From Xanthobacteraceae bacterium (lineage in GTDB: Bacteria > Pseudomonadota > Alphaproteobacteria > Rhizobiales > Xanthobacteraceae), in contig JAIESR010000057.1 of the NCBI GenBank assembly GCA_019745775.1, forward strand, positions 1 to 54,032: DNA of 54,032 bases. The letters are read 5' to 3'. Both the position numbers and the translations under genes were made by a program. Position 1 is the first letter of the stretch. Each line of letters starts with the position of its first letter. Shown piece after piece: positions 26,537 through 34,014 of the stretch. The notes beneath the pieces are model-generated. The model saw only the letters and a program-made list of their open reading frames with translations. It did no database searches and had not been told where the DNA came from.

Positions 26537-27379
26537 TCAGTTGAACAGCCTCAGCCCGAAGCGATAGCTCAAGCCGAGCTTGACGGTGAACTGATCGTCG
26601 TCGCCGGCCTGCACGATCGGCGAGTCGGCGGCGGCGCCGATCAATTTTTCGTAAGCGACCGAGCCTATGACCGCCCATTGCGGCGTGAACTGATAGCGGC
26701 CGGTGGCTTCGGCGCCGACGCCTTTGAACCCGGCGCCGGGCGCGTAGGCCGCCAACCCCGAGGTTACCGACTCGAGCGGCGTGACGCCGAGATAAGTCTG
26801 CATGTATTCGCGATTGGCGAAGCTGGTGCGTGGACCGAACGTCAGTTCCGTGACGGCCGTCGGACGAAGGATCATGTCCAGCCCGGCCTCGCCGACAATG
26901 CCGCTGTGTCCGCCAAACCCGTAGCGCACCGCCACCCAGGGCCGGAACATCCCGAAGGTGTAGGCGAAGCGCCCGCCCAGCTCGAACGCCGCATCGACGT
27001 CGTTGAGGCCACGCAAGGCGGCGTAGTCGCTGCTGTCGCGCTCGCGGACATAGCGAAACGACGGACCGAACGAGAACCCTTCGGTCGGGCGGCCGCTCTT
27101 CACCTCGCCGAGACCGGGAACCCAGAGATAATGCAGGGTGAAGAAGCCGGTCGGCGAGAACCGATAATCCTTGGCGCCTTCATAGGCCGGCCGCATGGCC
27201 GCGCCGGCTCCCACCTCGAGCTCGATGTCATAGGGCCGCGGGGGCTCGTACCTGGGATGATCGGCGCGATCGGCCGCGGCGGCCGGCACCAGCGGGGTTA
27301 GGACCAGAAGTGAAGCGACCAGAAGTGGCACCGCGAAGCGTTTGCGCGCATGCTTTGCATACTCAGGCACCGGAATCAT
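26537..27379 (-). CDS. MipA/OmpV-family outer-membrane protein
   Basis: 280-residue secreted beta-barrel protein: signal peptide (~15-37, ending AAAAD), then alternating amphipathic strands with the family landmarks EVGAGAAMRPAYEGAKDYRF and, at the end, KLGLSYRFGLRLFN with a terminal aromatic residue typical for outer-membrane insertion. MipA/OmpV proteins act as scaffold or porin-like proteins; several are induced by stresses. No partner gene is adjacent. Confidence 0.88.
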   Translation of the reverse strand: MIPVPEYAKHARKRFAVPLLVASLLVLTPLVPAAAADRADHPRYEPPRPYDIELEVGAGAAMRPAYEGAKDYRFSPTGFFTLHYLWVPGLGEVKSGRPTEGFSFGPSFRYVRERDSSDYAALRGLNDVDAAFELGGRFAYTFGMFRPWVAVRYGFGGHSGIVGEAGLDMILRPTAVTELTFGPRTSFANREYMQTYLGVTPLESVTSGLAAYAPGAGFKGVGAEATGRYQFTPQWAVIGSVAYEKLIGAAADSPIVQAGDDDQFTVKLGLSYRFGLRLFN

Positions 27380-27591
27380 TTATCCCCCGCGTCTCACGGC
27401 ACACTAACACAATCTTCAACGAAAACAATTTCCGCCTGGATCACAGCGGCGGCGATCGGATCCGGACCGCCCGCGGGCGCCGTGACGATGGCGCAGAGCG
27501 CCGCGGCGACGCGCTGGCAACATAATCCCCCGGGTTTACTTATGGTTCATTGCTCGTACGTATGCTTGGCCTTGCGCTCGGGGGCAACGCA

Positions 27592-27906
27592 ATGAGCAAG
27601 GCGTCCAATACCGGACACTCCACGAAGCATTCGTCCCTGGCCGAAAACGGCAAGCTCGTCATCGCGAGCGGTGTTGCCGCATGCCTCTTGCTGGGCACTG
27701 GAATTTTCTGGTTCCTCAACCACAGCGCAGGACATCATCCGGACGCGTTGACTGCAAGCACCGTCAGGCCGGTGGAGACAATTCGCTACGCCCCGGCTCC
27801 CGAAAAGAAGGCCAGCAGCGGTCCCGTCGAAATGCCAAACGTGCAGCCGCCGCAAGGGACGATCCGCCGGATGGAAGCCATCAGCGGGGCGTTCTCGAAG
27901 AAGTAG
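27592..27906 (+). CDS. Single-pass membrane protein, hypothetical
   Basis: 104-residue protein with one hydrophobic helix (~24-42) after a short charged N-terminus and a Pro/Ala/Lys-rich periplasmic tail. ATG 27592 is preferred over an in-frame upstream start because it begins the charged segment. I recognise no domain. It is the last gene before the islet bounded by IS5-type ends. Confidence 0.55.
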   Translation: MSKASNTGHSTKHSSLAENGKLVIASGVAACLLLGTGIFWFLNHSAGHHPDALTASTVRPVETIRYAPAPEKKASSGPVEMPNVQPPQGTIRRMEAISGAFSKK

Positions 27907-27918
27907 CGCCGCCCTAGA

Positions 27919-27939
27919 CTAGGTCGTGTACCCATAAAC
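27919..27939 (+). repeat. Left IS5-type terminal inverted repeat
   Basis: The 21-bp segment beginning CTAGGTCGTGTACCC matches, in inverted orientation, 17 of 21 positions of 30945-30965, the segment at the end of the transposase remnant. Both begin with a CTAG tetranucleotide, which may be the target duplication. Together they delimit a ~3.05-kb islet. Confidence 0.65.
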
Positions 27940-27966
27940 TGGGGACATTCGGAGCAAGCACGCTTG

Positions 27967-28007
27967 GATGTCCGCTTGTACCCAAAAGCAGCGTGAAAGC
28001 GGACATC
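27967..28007. repeat. Short hairpin, 11-bp perfect arms
   Basis: Arms GATGTCCGCTT (27967-27977) and AAGCGGACATC (27997-28007) form a perfect inverted repeat with a 19-bp loop. It lies inside the left end of the islet, downstream of the glycosyltransferase stop. It may act as a terminator for the islet genes, although no T-run follows; it also resembles repeats often seen near rhizobial IS elements. Confidence 0.6.
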
Positions 28008-28090
28008 CCGGCAGGTCCGAGTTGGGCAGCTGGGCGACTCGTCATTTATTAAAGTGCCGTGCGTGTTTTCAAGACACACGCGCCTGTTCG

Positions 28091-29398
28091 TCAAGCCTCG
28101 AGCGCGAAGCGATAGCCCTCCTCCAATTTTGCCAAGTATCGCTCCCGCGAGAACCGGTCAGCCTGGACTTTGCCGCGCCGGACCAACTCCGCACCGAGAT
28201 CGCGGTCCGTTGCCAATACATCGATTGCATCGGCGATCTGTCTGACATTGAGCGGATCGACGTACATCGCCGCGTCGCCGCATATCTCTCGGGGCGAAGT
28301 CGAATTTGAGGTGATGATCGGGCAGCCCATCAGCATCGCTTCCAACAGCGGGATGCCGAAACCTTCATAGAGGGAAGGAAACACCAATCCTCGCGCACCC
28401 TTGAGCAGAAACATGAGGTGATCGAATGGCAGGTAATCAATGCGAACGATCTTCCTCCTTCCTTGCGCGCCACTCTCATGTTGCTCGATGAGGGCCGCAA
28501 CGCCATCGTCAAGCCATCCACGTTTCCCGGCAATCACGATGGGCAGATCCGTCTGCGCTGCGCATATCGCCTCAATGAGGCGACCTATATTTTTCTTTGG
28601 CTCGATTGCACCGTAAAACAAAAAATAGTTCCCATAATCCAGCCCGAACGCCGCTTGCAAAAATGTGGAGACCGCTTCACGTGACGGAGCCATGAGGTTT
28701 GCGGGAATATCAGCCGACTGGTGCGTAATGAAAACTCTGTGCTCGGGTATTCCGAAATAGGATATCAGGTCTCGTTTCGTGTGCTCCGAGATTGCAAATA
28801 TCATGTCGGCGGACTTGTATGATTGCCAGACCATGCGCCGGTAATGTCTGAGATTTATCGTCGTGCTATGCGGAAGCACGAGTGGAACAACATCGTGTGC
28901 TGTGACGACCCATTTTGCGCCGGCAACCTTGATCGGCATCGGCAACGTTCCATGCCATATGTCGACTTTGTCGTCCAAGTGAAGCCGCAACGGATGGCTG
29001 AAAACCAATGAATATGCCTGTACCGAACGGTATACCGAAGGCACATTGTAGACTTTGGCGTAGCTCGGTAGGTGGTCGGAGATCGACGAGATATCGATCC
29101 TCTTGTCACAAATAATCTCCTTTGCTCGGATCGGCCGGCCAATCAGATAGCTCGGGAAATAGAGCGCACAATACCCAGCCCAACGCGCGACTTCGGACGG
29201 TTTCGCCTCGCCGCGCACTATGAGCGACTGTATGAATCTCGGCCATTTGAGATCGGGAATGCCGCCAATACCGTTCAAGCCATACACTGGAAACACTTGA
29301 TGCCGTTCTGCCAATACCCTCGATAGTTCGACGGCATACCGGGTTATGCCGGTGCCCCGCGGGATGCCTAGCGCAAAGCCATCGATTGCAATCTTCAT
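28091..29398 (-). CDS. Family 4-type glycosyltransferase (GT-B fold)
   Basis: 435-residue retaining-type glycosyltransferase, probably building a surface polysaccharide from nucleotide sugars. The N-terminal domain has the acceptor-side glycine loop (IPRGTGITRYAVEL). The C-terminal domain shows the donor-binding motif FPSLYEGFGIPLLEAM (EX7E) and FYGAIEPKKNIGRLIEA. GC content and codon choice are visibly lower than in neighbours, suggesting horizontal origin. Its ATG overlaps the stop of a small upstream frame (ATGA), and an FkbM methyltransferase lies upstream on the same strand. Sugar specificity unknown. Confidence 0.92.
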   Translation of the reverse strand: MKIAIDGFALGIPRGTGITRYAVELSRVLAERHQVFPVYGLNGIGGIPDLKWPRFIQSLIVRGEAKPSEVARWAGYCALYFPSYLIGRPIRAKEIICDKRIDISSISDHLPSYAKVYNVPSVYRSVQAYSLVFSHPLRLHLDDKVDIWHGTLPMPIKVAGAKWVVTAHDVVPLVLPHSTTINLRHYRRMVWQSYKSADMIFAISEHTKRDLISYFGIPEHRVFITHQSADIPANLMAPSREAVSTFLQAAFGLDYGNYFLFYGAIEPKKNIGRLIEAICAAQTDLPIVIAGKRGWLDDGVAALIEQHESGAQGRRKIVRIDYLPFDHLMFLLKGARGLVFPSLYEGFGIPLLEAMLMGCPIITSNSTSPREICGDAAMYVDPLNVRQIADAIDVLATDRDLGAELVRRGKVQADRFSRERYLAKLEEGYRFALEA

Positions 29399-29649
29399 TG
29401 GCGACGCTCAATCTCTCCGGACGACATCTTGCGGATCACCAATCCGAAGCAAGTGCAAGCAAAGCCATCCACCGCGAGCTTGGGATGGCCATTGGGCCAT
29501 CGAGTCTTGGAGTGCCACCCTTCGCCCAAGGTATACGGCGGTACGTCTATGAATCGGCCGAGAACGCCATCCCCCGCGTTGAAATCAGGTCCGAACATGT
29601 GGTGTACCGAACACTCACTTTCGAAAACGGGCGATATCCAGATGGTCAT
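29395..29649 (-). CDS. Small hypothetical protein between methyltransferase and glycosyltransferase
   Basis: 84-residue frame coupled to the glycosyltransferase by an ATGA overlap and following the FkbM gene by 73 bp on the same strand. The centre (LGEGWHSKTRWPNGHPKL) resembles the GxGWxxxE..RW pattern of some carbohydrate-related accessory domains, but that is a weak resemblance. It may be a real small protein or the 3' remnant of a larger gene. The opposite strand is also open here, so coding status is uncertain. Confidence 0.4.
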   Translation of the reverse strand: MTIWISPVFESECSVHHMFGPDFNAGDGVLGRFIDVPPYTLGEGWHSKTRWPNGHPKLAVDGFACTCFGLVIRKMSSGEIERRQ

Positions 29650-29722
29650 TCAGGATCGACGAAGCCGCAGATGAGAGTCGAGGGACTTGGTGCCGCCGTC
29701 TCTGCGAAACGGAGCGCGCCGA

Positions 29723-30610
29723 TCAGCATTCGCGCTGATTGATGAGGAACCGGCTGTAATCCGGAAAACGCCGCGGCTCGTGCGAGCAATAGAGCATCCA
29801 ATCTTGGCCGTCATTCCGCGAAAGGACTTCATCCATTGTAACCTCTTTGCGTCTGCCGTCGAAGTCGATATACGCGACATGCGAAAACATGCTCTGGAGC
29901 TTGGCAAGAAACCTCGCCGCGTCATAACTGCGTCGAACGTTGAACTCGAGGAGAACCTCAGGCCGCAAGCGTTTCACGGTTTGAACCATGCCCTCCAAGA
30001 TGTCTGCTTCGGCGCCTTCTGCGTCGACCTTGACGAAATCCAGTCGGTCAAGTTCCGAAGCAAGCTCGTCGATACACGTGGCACGAACCGAGATGGTGCG
30101 TCCGGGCCCATGGGTTGCCTCGTCGGGCCGAACGACATGCGATTCCAGGGGGTTGTTCTCGGGAAGATGAAATGGCAGTTCACCCCGGGGTTCGCGACCG
30201 AGGGCGGCTTCCTCGACCCGAGCGTGGCGAGCGAAACCGTTGACGAACAGGGTGTCGCGAAGGAAAGGGGTGACGTGAGGATTTGGCTCGACCGCCACCA
30301 CGTGACCGTAGGGTCCAACAAGGTCGGCCAGCAACACGCTGAAATATCCGAAATTTGCGCCCACATCGATCACCGCCATGCCAGGCTTGACGGTCGCGAT
30401 CATGAATTGGGTGATCCAGTACTCCCAATAGCCATCCAGCAGGATGTGCGGAGCAAATACGACATCGTCACCGTCGAGAAAAATCTTGTAGCGCCCGAGG
30501 CACCGGGCCAGGATCCGACGCTTACCGAGGTATTGGGACTGACAAAGGTTCCTGATCCGAGCCTCGCCGTCCGCTCTTGACAGCCGATTGAGGTCGCGCA
30601 AATCGACCAT
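29723..30610 (-). CDS. FkbM-family SAM-dependent methyltransferase
   Basis: 295-residue O-methyltransferase of the FkbM family: SAM motif I AVIDVGANFGYFSVLLA around residue 80, acidic motif VAVEPNP after it, and the family VKVDAEGAE motif about residue 190. It likely methylates a sugar hydroxyl in the same glycan made by the downstream glycosyltransferase. Its composition is less GC-rich than surrounding metabolic genes. It is the first gene of the islet operon. Confidence 0.9.
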   Translation of the reverse strand: MVDLRDLNRLSRADGEARIRNLCQSQYLGKRRILARCLGRYKIFLDGDDVVFAPHILLDGYWEYWITQFMIATVKPGMAVIDVGANFGYFSVLLADLVGPYGHVVAVEPNPHVTPFLRDTLFVNGFARHARVEEAALGREPRGELPFHLPENNPLESHVVRPDEATHGPGRTISVRATCIDELASELDRLDFVKVDAEGAEADILEGMVQTVKRLRPEVLLEFNVRRSYDAARFLAKLQSMFSHVAYIDFDGRRKEVTMDEVLSRNDGQDWMLYCSHEPRRFPDYSRFLINQREC

Positions 30611-30729
30611 GGCGCCACACTAGCCTTAGGTACGCAAACCCGCAATCGGCGACGATGCCTGGTGTCCGTAGCGGGTACCGACCGACACAACCCGCAGTAA
30701 GCATAATGGGTCCGCTTTCGGGCGTATGC

Positions 30730-30965
30730 CTTGTTCGCCAACATGGCGCATGGGCGAATATTCCACCAAAAAGAAATCGGACAGAGGCGTACGCTTCAGT
30801 CCGCATCTTTACCGGGCTCGCAACTTGGTCGAGCGGTTCTTCAATAAGATTAAGCGCTGTCGGCGTGTAGCAACCCGCTACGACAAGCTCGCGGCCAACT
30901 ATCTTGCATTCGCCCAGCTTGCTTCCATCCGGCTGTGGCTGCGCGTTAATGAGTCCACGTCCTAG
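30730..30965 (+). pseudogene. IS5-family transposase C-terminal remnant, frameshifted
   Basis: Two adjoining frames together spell the end of an IS5/IS427-type transposase: HGAWANIPPKRNRTE in one frame (from ~30730), then FSPHLYRARNLVERFFNKIK and RCRRVATRYDKLAANYLAF in another, ending NESTS and stop at 30965. The NLVERFFNKIK segment contains the family's final catalytic Glu. The N-terminal three quarters and the DD residues are missing, so it is inactive. Confidence 0.85.
30945..30965 (-). repeat. Right IS5-type terminal inverted repeat
   Basis: Inverted partner of 27919-27939 (17 of 21 matches). It contains both the transposase stop and, on the other strand, the fhs stop codon (TAG at 30964-30962), so the insertion end abuts the 3' end of fhs exactly. 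Confidence 0.7.
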
Positions 30966-32659
30966 AACAGCCCCACGATCCGTCCATCCGGCCCGACGTC
31001 GATCGAGTCGGCGGCGGGCACGCGCGGCAGGCCCGGCATGGTCATGATCTCACCGCAGATCGCCACCACGAACTCGGCGCCGGCCGAGAGCCGCACCTCG
31101 CGCACGTTGATGGTGTGATCGGTCGGCGCGCCCTTCAGGTCGCCATTGGTCGAGAACGAGTACTGCGTCTTGGCGATGCAGACCGGCGCCTTGCCGTAGC
31201 CCATGGCCTCGAAATTCGCGAGCTGGTCGCGCACCGCCTTGTCGGCGGTCGCGTCCTTGGCGCGATAGATTTCCTTGGCGATGGTGCGGATCTTCTCGAA
31301 CAGCGGCATGTCGTCGGGATAAAGCAGCTTCAGCTTGGCCTTGCCGGCATCGATGGTCTTCACCACGGCGCGCGCGACGTCGGCGGCGCCCTCGCCGCCC
31401 ATCGCCCAGTGGTCGGCCATCAGCGCCTCGACGCCGAGCGCCTTGCATTTCTCCTTCACCAGCGCGATCTCGGCGTCGGTGTCGGCGGAGAAGCGGTTGA
31501 TCGAGACCACCGCCGGGATGCCGAACTTCTGGATGTTCTGCACATGGCGCTCGAGGTTGGCCATGCCGGCCGCCAGCGCCTTGAGGTCCTCTTTCTTGAG
31601 GTCGTCCTTCTTGACGCCGCCGTGCATCTTGAGCGCGCGGATGGTCGCGACGATGACCGCGCAGTCCGGCTGCAGGCCGGTCTTGCGCATCTTGATGTCG
31701 AGGAATTTCTCGCCGCCGAGGTCGGCGCCGAAGCCGGCTTCGGTCACCACGTAGTCGCAAAGCTTCAGCGCCGTCGTCGTCGCCAGCACCGAGTTGCAGC
31801 CATGCGCGATGTTGGCGAACGGGCCGCCATGGATGAAGGCGGGCGTGCCCTCGAGCGTCTGCACCAGGTTCGGCGACAGCGCGTCCTTCAGGAGCGCCGT
31901 CGTCGGGCCCTGCGCCTTGATGTCGGAGGCGCGCACCGGCTTCCGATCGCGGGTGTAGCCGATGATGATGTTGCCGAGCCGCTTCTTGAGGTCGTCGAGG
32001 TCGGAGGCGAGGCAGAAGATCGCCATCACCTCGGAAGCGACGGTGATGTCGAAGCCGTCCTCGCGCGGGAAGCCGTTGGCGACGCCGCCGAGCGAGGAGA
32101 CGATCGAGCGAAGCGACCGATCGTTCATGTCGAGCGCGCGCCGCCACGCCACGCGGCGGCCGTCGAGCCCGAGCGAATTGCCCCAGTAGATGTGGTTGTC
32201 GATCAGCGCGCTCAGGAGATTGTGCGCGGTGCCGATGGCGTGGAAGTCGCCGGTGAAATGGAGGTTGATGTCCTCCATCGGCACCACCTGGGCGTAGCCG
32301 CCGCCGGCGGCGCCGCCCTTGACGCCGAAGCACGGCCCGAGCGACGGCTCGCGCAGGCACATCATCGCCTTCTTGCCGATGACGTTGAGCGCGTCGGTGA
32401 GGCCGACCGTGGTGGTGGTCTTGCCCTCGCCCGCCGGCGTCGGCGTGATCGCGGTGACCAGGATCAGCCTGCCGTTCGGCTTCGACTTCAGCGACTTGAT
32501 GTAGTCCATCGACACCTTGGCCTTGTAGTGGCCGTAGGGGTTGAGGTTCTCCGGCGCGATGCCGAGCTTTTCGCGGGCAATGTCCATGATCGGCCGCATC
32601 TTGGCGGCCTGGGCGATTTCGATGTCGGATTTGGGATTCTGGTGCTGAGAGGCAGGCAT
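30962..32659 (-). CDS. fhs: Formate-tetrahydrofolate ligase
   Basis: 565-residue enzyme joining formate to tetrahydrofolate with ATP to give 10-formyl-THF. The P-loop [13 protein letters not shown] (GEGKTT at residues 77-82) and the [15 protein letters not shown] and [14 protein letters not shown] motifs are diagnostic. The frame is open upstream to 32857, but the ATG at 32659 gives the family start. It is the last gene of the oxalate-type block, directly feeding formate into one-carbon metabolism. Its stop lies in the IS end of the neighbouring islet, yet the family-typical C-terminus (GLF) is intact. Confidence 0.96.
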   Translation of the reverse strand: MPASQHQNPKSDIEIAQAAKMRPIMDIAREKLGIAPENLNPYGHYKAKVSMDYIKSLKSKPNGRLILVTAITPTPAGEGKTTTTVGLTDALNVIGKKAMMCLREPSLGPCFGVKGGAAGGGYAQVVPMEDINLHFTGDFHAIGTAHNLLSALIDNHIYWGNSLGLDGRRVAWRRALDMNDRSLRSIVSSLGGVANGFPREDGFDITVASEVMAIFCLASDLDDLKKRLGNIIIGYTRDRKPVRASDIKAQGPTTALLKDALSPNLVQTLEGTPAFIHGGPFANIAHGCNSVLATTTALKLCDYVVTEAGFGADLGGEKFLDIKMRKTGLQPDCAVIVATIRALKMHGGVKKDDLKKEDLKALAAGMANLERHVQNIQKFGIPAVVSINRFSADTDAEIALVKEKCKALGVEALMADHWAMGGEGAADVARAVVKTIDAGKAKLKLLYPDDMPLFEKIRTIAKEIYRAKDATADKAVRDQLANFEAMGYGKAPVCIAKTQYSFSTNGDLKGAPTDHTINVREVRLSAGAEFVVAICGEIMTMPGLPRVPAADSIDVGPDGRIVGLF

Positions 32660-32730
32660 GGCGATTGATCCAATCAAAGAGGGCAACGAGTGATGGCGGG
32701 GATGAGTCGAGGCAAGCGCGCCGCGGGTTG

Positions 32731-32895
32731 CACCTCTCCCCGCATAGCCCGTCGAAGACGGGCGTGAACGCCCTTTCGCGGGGGAGAGGTCGGCGCACGA
32801 AGTGCGCCGGGTGAGGGGGAGCTTCCATGAGTCATTGCATATGGAGGGCCCCCTCACCCCGACCCTCTCCCCGCAAGCGGGGAGAGGGAGCGCAC
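32731..32895. repeat. REP-like inverted doublet between fhs and the formyltransferase
   Basis: Left unit 32731-32820 (CCTCTCCCCGC arm, an inserted module, GGGGGAGAGGTCGG, tail GGGTGAGGGGG) and right unit 32849-32895 in opposite orientation. The right unit has perfect 10-bp arms CCCTCTCCCC (32863-32872) / GGGGAGAGGG (32879-32888). Fills most of the 264-bp gap between the two genes; a transcript crossing it would form strong hairpins. Confidence 0.8.
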
Positions 32896-32923
32896 CGAAT
32901 GCGCGGCGATATCGACAGACAAA

Positions 32924-33850
32924 TCACGAAAAGCGCGCGCCGGTGGAGAGATTGATGGCCTTGGCCCATTCGCCGGCGCCGACCTTCGGGCCGTCGGCCT
33001 GCACGCGGGTGATCTTGATGCGGCCGTCGGGGCAAACCACGGTGACGCCGTCGGCCTCGACCGCGACCACCTCGCCGTATTTGCCGCCGATGCCCTTGGG
33101 GTCCTTCGCCGGGATCGGGGTGGCGTCGAAGATCTTCACGGTCTTGCCGTCGAGCGTGGTCCAAGCGCCGGGCGCGGGATTGCAGCCGCGGACCAGCGGG
33201 TCGATCTGGCGCCAGGACTTGCCCCAGTCGATCTTGGCGATGTCGGCGGTGGCGCGGCCTTCATAGGTGGCGAGGCTTTCGTCCTGCTTGATGCGCGGCG
33301 CCTTGCCGGCCTTCACCAGGTCGACCGACTCCAGCATCGCCTCGACGCCCATCGGGAACAGGCGGTCGAAATAGACGGTGCCGAGCGTGTCCTTGGGACC
33401 GATCGGCGTCTTCTTCTGCAAGAGCACGTCGCCGGTGTCGAGGCCGTTGTCGGGCCAGAAGATCGAGAGCCCGGTCTCCTTCTCGCCGAGGATGATCGGC
33501 CAGTTGATGGCGCTGGCGCCGCGATAGGCCGGCAAGAGCGACGGGTGATACTGGATCGAGCCATGGGTCGGGATGTTGAGGAAGTCTTCCGGCACGAACA
33601 GCGTGACGAACGCCATCACCTGGAGGTCGGGCTTGAGCGCCTTGAACTCGGCCCACACCTCCGGCTTGCGGTAGGACTCCGGCTGATAGACCGGGAGGTT
33701 CGCGGCAAGCGCCGCCTCCTTCAGCGGGTCGGTTTTCTGGCCGGGCTTCTCCGGCGCGACATAGACGGCGACGACATTCTCGCCGCGCTTGATCAGCGCC
33801 TCCAGCACGGCCTTTCCAAACGCCTGCTGGCCGTGAACGACGATACGCAT
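32924..33850 (-). CDS. ALDH1L1 N-terminal-like formyltransferase (10-formyl-THF-dependent)
   Basis: 308-residue formyltransferase. The catalytic region reads YHPSLLPAYRGASAINW and FWPDNGLDTGDVLLQK, closer to the hydrolase domain of 10-formyl-THF dehydrogenase (ALDH1L1) as I recall it than to Met-tRNA formyltransferase. H102 and D138 have the same 36-residue spacing as H106 and D142 there. A C-terminal barrel domain follows (~205-300). GGGAGGGAG precedes the ATG at 33850. Lying between frc and fhs, it may release formate from 10-formyl-THF, or move formyl groups between THF and another carrier. The acceptor is not established. Confidence 0.85.
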   Translation of the reverse strand: MRIVVHGQQAFGKAVLEALIKRGENVVAVYVAPEKPGQKTDPLKEAALAANLPVYQPESYRKPEVWAEFKALKPDLQVMAFVTLFVPEDFLNIPTHGSIQYHPSLLPAYRGASAINWPIILGEKETGLSIFWPDNGLDTGDVLLQKKTPIGPKDTLGTVYFDRLFPMGVEAMLESVDLVKAGKAPRIKQDESLATYEGRATADIAKIDWGKSWRQIDPLVRGCNPAPGAWTTLDGKTVKIFDATPIPAKDPKGIGGKYGEVVAVEADGVTVVCPDGRIKITRVQADGPKVGAGEWAKAINLSTGARFS

Positions 33851-33880
33851 TCGCAACTCCCTCCCCAACTCCGACGGTGT

Positions 33881-33995
33881 TCCCTCCCCCCTTGTGGGGG
33901 AGGGTTAGGGAGGGGGTGGCTGTGCATGGCACTTACCAACAACGACCCCCACCCCGCTCGCCTTCGGCGAGCGACCCTCCCCACAAGGGGGAGGG
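33881..33995. repeat. REP-like inverted doublet between formyltransferase and frc
   Basis: Unit 33881-33919 (CCCTCCCCCCTTGTGGGGGAGGG core plus G-rich tail) and inverted unit 33946-33995 (with inner GCTCGCCTTCGGCGAGC hairpin), separated by about 26 bp. Same motif and same orientation as the pair that brackets the DUF559 gene at 9.4-9.9 kb, but with no gene between. Confidence 0.82.
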
Positions 33996-34014
33996 TTGGC
34001 ACCGCCTATGCCTC

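Noticed and set aside
29386-29742. 118-codon plus-strand frame opposite the small ORF at 29395-29649
   Set aside because: No recognisable features, no ribosome-binding site and antisense to the islet operon.
31050-32828. 592-codon frame in another minus-strand frame over fhs
   Set aside because: Out-of-frame shadow of fhs; Arg-rich and without domains.
32924-33850. Housekeeping methionyl-tRNA formyltransferase (fmt)
   Set aside because: No def or rsm gene is adjacent, the active-site region is closer to ALDH1L1's hydrolase domain, and the location in the oxalate block argues for a catabolic role; not fully excluded.
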